A stretch of DNA of 64,000 bases, from contig OX421507.1 of NCBI GenBank assembly GCA_949126835.1, forward strand, positions 33,801,082 to 33,865,081, given 5' to 3'. Every line of letters begins with the position of its first letter. Within the stretch, counting starts at the first letter, position 1. A program made the position numbers and the translations under genes. Under the pieces are notes generated by a model. The model did not search any database. It saw nothing but the letters and a program-made list of their open reading frames with translations, and was not told the DNA's origin. Positions 59,700 through 64,000 of the stretch are shown here, in pieces. The DNA is from Anisus vortex (Eukaryota > Mollusca > Gastropoda > Planorbidae).

Positions 59700-60070
59700 G
59701 AACATAATAAGATAAGATAAGAATGGGCATTTCTTATAGCGCTTCTATCTATGCTATTAAATTAGCATGCTCAGTGCGCTCTTGGTGTTATTTGCAGTGG
59801 CAGATGTATTAGCCAAACAGAATGGTCTTTAAGTTCTTTTTAAAAGATTCTCTTGTCACAGATTCTCTCAATGTCTGAGATAGACTGTGCCATAAAGAAG
59901 GCGCCACTGACTCAAATGAGCGCACTCCCAGGTACTTCTTTCTGTGTCCATCCAAACTAGGAGTTTTGAGGAGTGACTGTGTTCAAGAGCGCAGTTCCCT
60001 AGATGGCTCATGCCTTGATATAAGCTCTCGAAGATGCGAAGCAGCAATGCCCTTTATGCATCCTTACGTA
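59700..60070 (-). pseudogene. L2-type LINE, C-terminal end and tail
   Basis: The minus frame reads HLRELISRHEPSRELRS, a TGA, then TQSLLKTPSL, GHRKKYLGVRSFESVAPSLW and SFKKNLKTILFG ending at TAA (59809-59811). The pattern SRxLRSSxxxLLxxPxx...GxRxFSxxAPxLWNxLP...FKxxLKTxLF is diagnostic of L2-type LINE ORF2 C-termini. The 3' UTR ends with AGCGCTATAAGAAATGCCCA and TTATC repeats. Confidence 0.85.
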
Positions 60071-60899
60071 ATGGACATAATTATGTGCTCTATTCGCACA
60101 ATATGATAACGTAGATGATAACATATATGATATCATAGAAGATAACATAAATTACATCAATCACTATACCAAAAACATTACCGAAGACAATGATGAAATC
60201 GATAAAGAGTAGATAACCATGATTGTGGCAACGATAAATACAAATATGTAATGATTATCATCACACAGGCGAAAGCAAGGACATTGCCAAAGATGAAAAC
60301 ATTAATGAGGTAAAGATGATCGCAAAACTGATAAGGAAGAAAATAGTATAGATAAAACAAGATGTTAGCGTACATAATAAATATAGGATGATAACAGCTG
60401 CATGTCTGCTTGCTTGGAAAATATGCGTTTTTATAAAATAATTTACTGTGTAGGCGGGCAAGTTAAACCCGCTTATCCACGCCAAAAAAACAACAACACA
60501 CCAATGTATTATTTGGAAACTTCTGTTAAAGTCTGATCTTCAGGATGCATTCTTTCCTTTCACACTAAATTAATTAAATCTGGTGCGGAAAGGCTTAGTT
60601 GATCAACTCTTCTCTGTGCTCGTTTGCCCGCTCCGGCCCCATCACCCCTTAATTTTTTAGACCTAAGACAACAAGTCTGTCCGTCTTAATCGATAAATAG
60701 CCCCCACATCCCCTCCCTGCCCCACTTCCCCCTGCCATCCCAACTCATTTGAAGAAAAATACTCCCAAAAGAAGAAGGAATATATAACATTAAACAGTTA
60801 CATTTAAACAAAACAAATCGATGCTTTGTTCAAGTTGAAATTGCGTCGGTTATTGGTAATTGTTTTATAATAGCTGGCACAAAAACACTTGAATTACGT
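60071..60899. other. AT-rich sequence
   Basis: Short GATGATAACA-type degenerate repeats around 60100-60160. Nothing else recognised. Confidence 0.35.
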
Positions 60900-61018
60900 T
60901 TTCTAATTCTCCCATCTATTGCACCATTTGTATCTAATTTCCCATTCTATTGCATTATTTGTATCGAATTTCCCATTCTATTGCATCATTTGTATCTAAT
61001 TTCCCTTCTAAATATTGC
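60900..61018. repeat. About 29-bp tandem repeat, four copies
   Basis: TCTATTGCATCATTTGTATC followed by TAATTTCCC, with variants. Confidence 0.9.
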
Positions 61019-61042
61019 TTCATTTTTGTTATCCTATTTCTA

Positions 61043-61499
61043 TTAAAGACCAAGTGAAGAGCTTTTTATCAAAATTGAGTTAACATTTGATTTTGATAGT
61101 AAATAGTGTATTCAGTATCTGAATGTTAAAAAAAACATGTATACAAAATATCAAAGATACATTTTAAGTAATTAGTTCAATATTTGCACTTAAATGTGTG
61201 TGTTTTTCGGAAGATTACTCCAAATCTCGTAGCCATTTGAGATGTTTTTATTTCCGGCAATATAGGAAAGTGACGTAACATAAAGGATTCCGACTAGGAA
61301 AAATGAATATTGTCACGTGTTTTGAATCTATTGCCACATGTTTTGAATCTTTTCCCGGTTCTTATTTTTAACAAAATGGTTAAATATAGATTTATAGCGT
61401 CTATTTTTATTTATTTATTTCCCTTGTGATACGTCACTGCCGTATGAGGCTATTCCAAATCTCGTTCCTTTGAGAAAAACCTCTTCACTTGGTCTTTAA
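61043..61499. mobile_element. TTAA-flanked MITE, 449 bp
   Basis: TTAA at 61043-61046 and 61496-61499 flank AGACCAAGTGAAGAGCTTTT...CTCTTCACTTGGTCT. Subterminal direct repeats CCAAATCTCGT recur at about 61220 and 61454, and GTTTTGAATCT occurs twice inside. TTAA targets point to a piggyBac-type mechanism, but the ends do not start with the usual CCC, so the superfamily is open. Confidence 0.8.
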
Positions 61500-61594
61500 G
61501 TTTGCTGCAATGTTTAATGTCTCTTTCTTCTGTGCCTCCTGGTTTCATGGCAAATCTTGGACGGTGTTTGAACATATAGCCTAGTAAATATTTT

Positions 61595-61853
61595 GGACAA
61601 TAAAGTTAATATTTTTGACCAACATAGTGACCATTTTGGACCAACATAGTGAATATTTTGGACCAACATAGTGAATATTTTGGACCAATATAGTGAATAT
61701 TTTTTTACAAAAAAGTGAATTTTTTGGACCAGCATAGTGAATATTTGGGACCAACATAGTGAATATTTTGGACTAACATAGTGAATACTTTGAACCAGCA
61801 TAGTGAATATTTTGGACCAACATAGTGAATATTTAGAACCAGCATAACGAATA
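61595..61853. repeat. 22-bp tandem repeat, left part
   Basis: TTTTGGACCAACATAGTGAA followed by TA. It is interrupted by a LINE and continues at 62191-62270. Minus-strand frames (IHYVGPKYSLCWSK) are by-products. Confidence 0.95.
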
Positions 61854-61854
61854 T

Positions 61855-62190
61855 TCTTCTTCTTCTTCTTCTTCGTAATACTGTGGAGACCCCGTAGAAC
61901 CGAGGAAAAAGTCCACAATTTAAATACACATAAAATAACATAGCAAACATAACATAGCAAACAACAGTTATATACAGATAAAAGAATGTCACTTTAGGTT
62001 TTTGGACTAGCACTTTAGTGACGATTTGAAGGTTGGAACTGTAGGGGCAGTGATGGAGACCTGGTCCAGGGTATTCCACAGCCTAATGGCTGACGGAAAA
62101 AAAGAATATTTGTAGACGTCGGTGCGTGCATGTGGGACATGCAGCTTGAGCTGATGGCCTCGGGTAGAGCGGGACATTTTCTAGATATTA
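61855..62190 (-). pseudogene. LINE with GAA tail, C-terminal end, copy 2
   Basis: The minus frame reads STRGHQLKLHVPHARTDVYK, YSFFPSAIRLWNTLDQVS and TVPTFKSSLKC to TAG at 62007-62009, with no internal stop. RxWNxL, FKSxL and the preceding STRGHxxKL block are CR1-like. The 3' UTR ends CTCCACAGTATTAC and a GAAGAAGAA tail. It is inserted into the 22-bp array. Confidence 0.88.
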
Positions 62191-62275
62191 TTGGACCAAC
62201 ATAGTGAATATTTTGGACCAACATAGTGAATATTTTGGATCCAAAAGTGAATATTTGGACCAATATAGTAAATCT
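62191..62275. repeat. 22-bp tandem repeat, right part
   Basis: The same unit as 61595-61853 resumes immediately after the LINE. Confidence 0.93.
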
Positions 62276-62315
62276 GTGTGTATGTGCAAGTTTGTTTATT
62301 AGTGTGTAACCGAAG

Positions 62316-62339
62316 AGATAGATAGATAGATAGATAGAG

Positions 62340-62376
<37 letters not shown>
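62316..62376. repeat. GATA and GA microsatellite
   Basis: Five GATA units are followed by a GA run. Confidence 0.95.
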
Positions 62377-62378
<2 letters not shown>

Positions 62379-63070
62379 GTGTTGGAACAATATTGTATTC
62401 CACATTGCTAGGTGAGATACACTACTAACTAGGAGCAATACTTCAGCAACTAAACGTATGCACCACCTGTTACGTCATTAATCTGCTGAACTTTTTATTT
62501 GCCCTCTCTCCTCTCAGATCCACAACGGTGCTCCCCCCCTCCCACCCCCTCATATTCTAATAGCATTGCACTGTCTGCTGTGTGCCACCTCCAAAAAACT
62601 GTTTCAGCTATGTATATCGAACTGAATTTTCGTACCAACGCGATGTGAAAAAAACAACAACCATGATTGTCTCCATCGACTGACAGACTATTGGAGTTGG
62701 AGAATTTACCCAGGGCGCTCTTAACCTTTCGCTGACCTTACACGGGGTAATGTATACCCTTTTCTGCCCTCCACCAGTTGCCCCCATGCTCATGGTCTGA
62801 TCAGAGCGAGTTCTCTGTTTAAGAAGTTTCTATCGATTCTCCTGTTGTCAACAGAGTTATTTTGGTTTTAAATGGAAAGGTTTTCCTTTCTGGAGCGTTT
62901 TCAGTCTATAGGGCGAAGGTGAAGCTGAGTTACATTCATTCCCCGCAGGGAAGACAGTGAGGCTTGTGTGGCCAACTCAATGTCCAATAATATTGTCAAC
63001 TGAAAGTTGACTTGACGACTTGTGAAAAAGGAAATGAATTTAATGGAACTAATAAATGAGTGCATTTATA
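62377..63070. other. Unique sequence, less AT-rich
   Basis: A 61-codon minus frame at 62608-62793 (KVSERLRAPWVNSP) has balanced composition, but no family was recognised. Confidence 0.3.
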
Positions 63071-63072
63071 TG

Positions 63073-63159
<87 letters not shown>

Positions 63160-63830
63160 GTGTATCTATATATCTGCCTCTCTGTCTATACATCTATCTA
63201 TCTTTATATTTATGTAATATATGTCTATATTTCTATATATCACTACATCTATCTAACTATCTTTGTCTATTTATCTATCACCATCTCTATCTTTTTATGT
63301 CTGTCTGTCTACCTGTCTATCTCTCTATCTCTGTTCTTCTGTCTATCTATCTGTCTTTCTGTCTGTCCATCTATCCGTCGGACTACATCTATATAACTGT
63401 TTATTGAACTATTTTTCTATCACTATCTATGTATAGTTTTGTCTGTCTATTTGTCCATCTTATTATGTCTATCTGCCTTTTATCTATCTATGTATATATG
63501 TATATCTATCTATCTATTAATCTATCTATCTATCTATGTATCTTTCTATCTGTCTGTCTGACTATCTATCGGCCTCTCTTTCTATCTTTATATTTATCTT
63601 TCTATCTATCTGCCTATCTATCTATCTATCTATCCATCCATCTATCTATCTATCTGTCTGTCTGACTGTTTGTCTGTCTATTTGTCTGTCTATGTATCTA
63701 CCAGTCTATTTATCTATTTATATATCTATCTGTCTGTTTATCGATCTAACAACTCAATATCTCTCTATGACTACATATGTATTTATCCCTGTCTGATATC
63801 AATGTCGATCTATAACTATCTCTGTATATC
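63071..63830. repeat. TCTA microsatellite, perfect then degenerate
   Basis: A perfect TCTA run of about 22 units (63072-63158) grades into mixed TCTA/TCTG/TTTA tetranucleotides. Long YLSIYLSI frames are by-products. Confidence 0.97.
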
Positions 63831-64000
63831 TGTCTGTCTATCTATATATCTATCAAGATGTCTGTATCTATGTCTGTCTATCTATATATCTATCAAGATG
63901 TCTGTATCTATGTCTGTCTATCTATATATCTATCAAGATGTCTGTATCTATGTCTGTCTATCTATATATCTATCAAGATGTCTGTATCTATGTCTGTCTA
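63831..64000. repeat. 40-bp tandem repeat running off the window
   Basis: The anchor TATCAAGATGTCTGTATCTA recurs at 63851, 63891, 63931 and 63971 with no visible change. The unit grew out of the TCTA tract and continues past the right edge. Confidence 0.97.

Noticed and set aside
63022..63796. Plus-strand frames rich in YLSI
   Set aside because: Translations of TCTA tetranucleotide repeats.

Overview
The window is eukaryotic, AT-rich and very poor in genes. It most likely comes from a heterobranch or pulmonate gastropod mollusc, judging from the receptor type and the mix of repeats; the species cannot be read from the sequence. I support one clear protein-coding exon: a class A peptide GPCR of the myosuppressin/FMRFamide-receptor (dmsr, 7TM_GPCR_Srw) type, on the minus strand at 48788-49970. 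There is one good candidate 5' coding exon of an unidentified minus-strand gene at 11680-11850. I see no rRNA, no functional tRNA, no CRISPR array and no operon-like organisation. Most long open frames are artefacts of tandem repeats whose unit lacks stop codons.

Transposable elements fill much of the rest. (1) DNA transposons: a decayed hAT transposase of the ZMYM1-like type at 1-831; hAT elements with CAGGGGTCGGCAACCT ends (about 2-kb copies at 4140-6095 and 37445-39445, MITEs at 25109-25313 and 27657-27892, single arms near 12.7 and 50.7 kb); a Charlie/MER5-like hAT at 20806-22498 with a perfect 8-bp target duplication and a second element nested in it; a three-copy MITE family at 6.2, 12.0 and 16.2 kb; a TTAA-flanked MITE at 61047-61495; a pogo/Tigger-like MITE at 53723-54047; and a CGTATAAGTCG-type MITE at 11286-11667. 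(2) LINE 3' ends from several families at 6702-7032, 26400-26780, 31140-31480, 37023-37232, 39955-40155, 46965-47022, 59700-60070 and 61855-62190, plus short L2-like tails. (3) SINEs: ten near-complete and two fragmentary copies of a tRNA-derived family (SINE-A), three copies of a second family (SINE-B) that shares its 3' tail with one LINE, and scattered tRNA-like heads of a possible third.

Tandem repeats are the other main component: unit sizes of 9, 11, 14, 15, 19, 22, 24, 25, 26, 28, 33, 36, 40 and 47 bp, dimeric higher-order arrays, a 1.5-kb GA/GTGATA tract at 23140-24668, and a long TCTA tract running off the right edge. Several arrays are entangled with mobile elements: the 15-bp satellite at 27953-28595 starts inside a SINE-B tail, and a LINE has split the array at 61.6-62.3 kb.

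The strongest leads are the LINE/SINE-B shared tail, which keeps a small hairpin; the nested hAT with its palindromic array; internal sequence shared between hAT elements with different ends; and a MITE lying 12 bp from a predicted splice donor.
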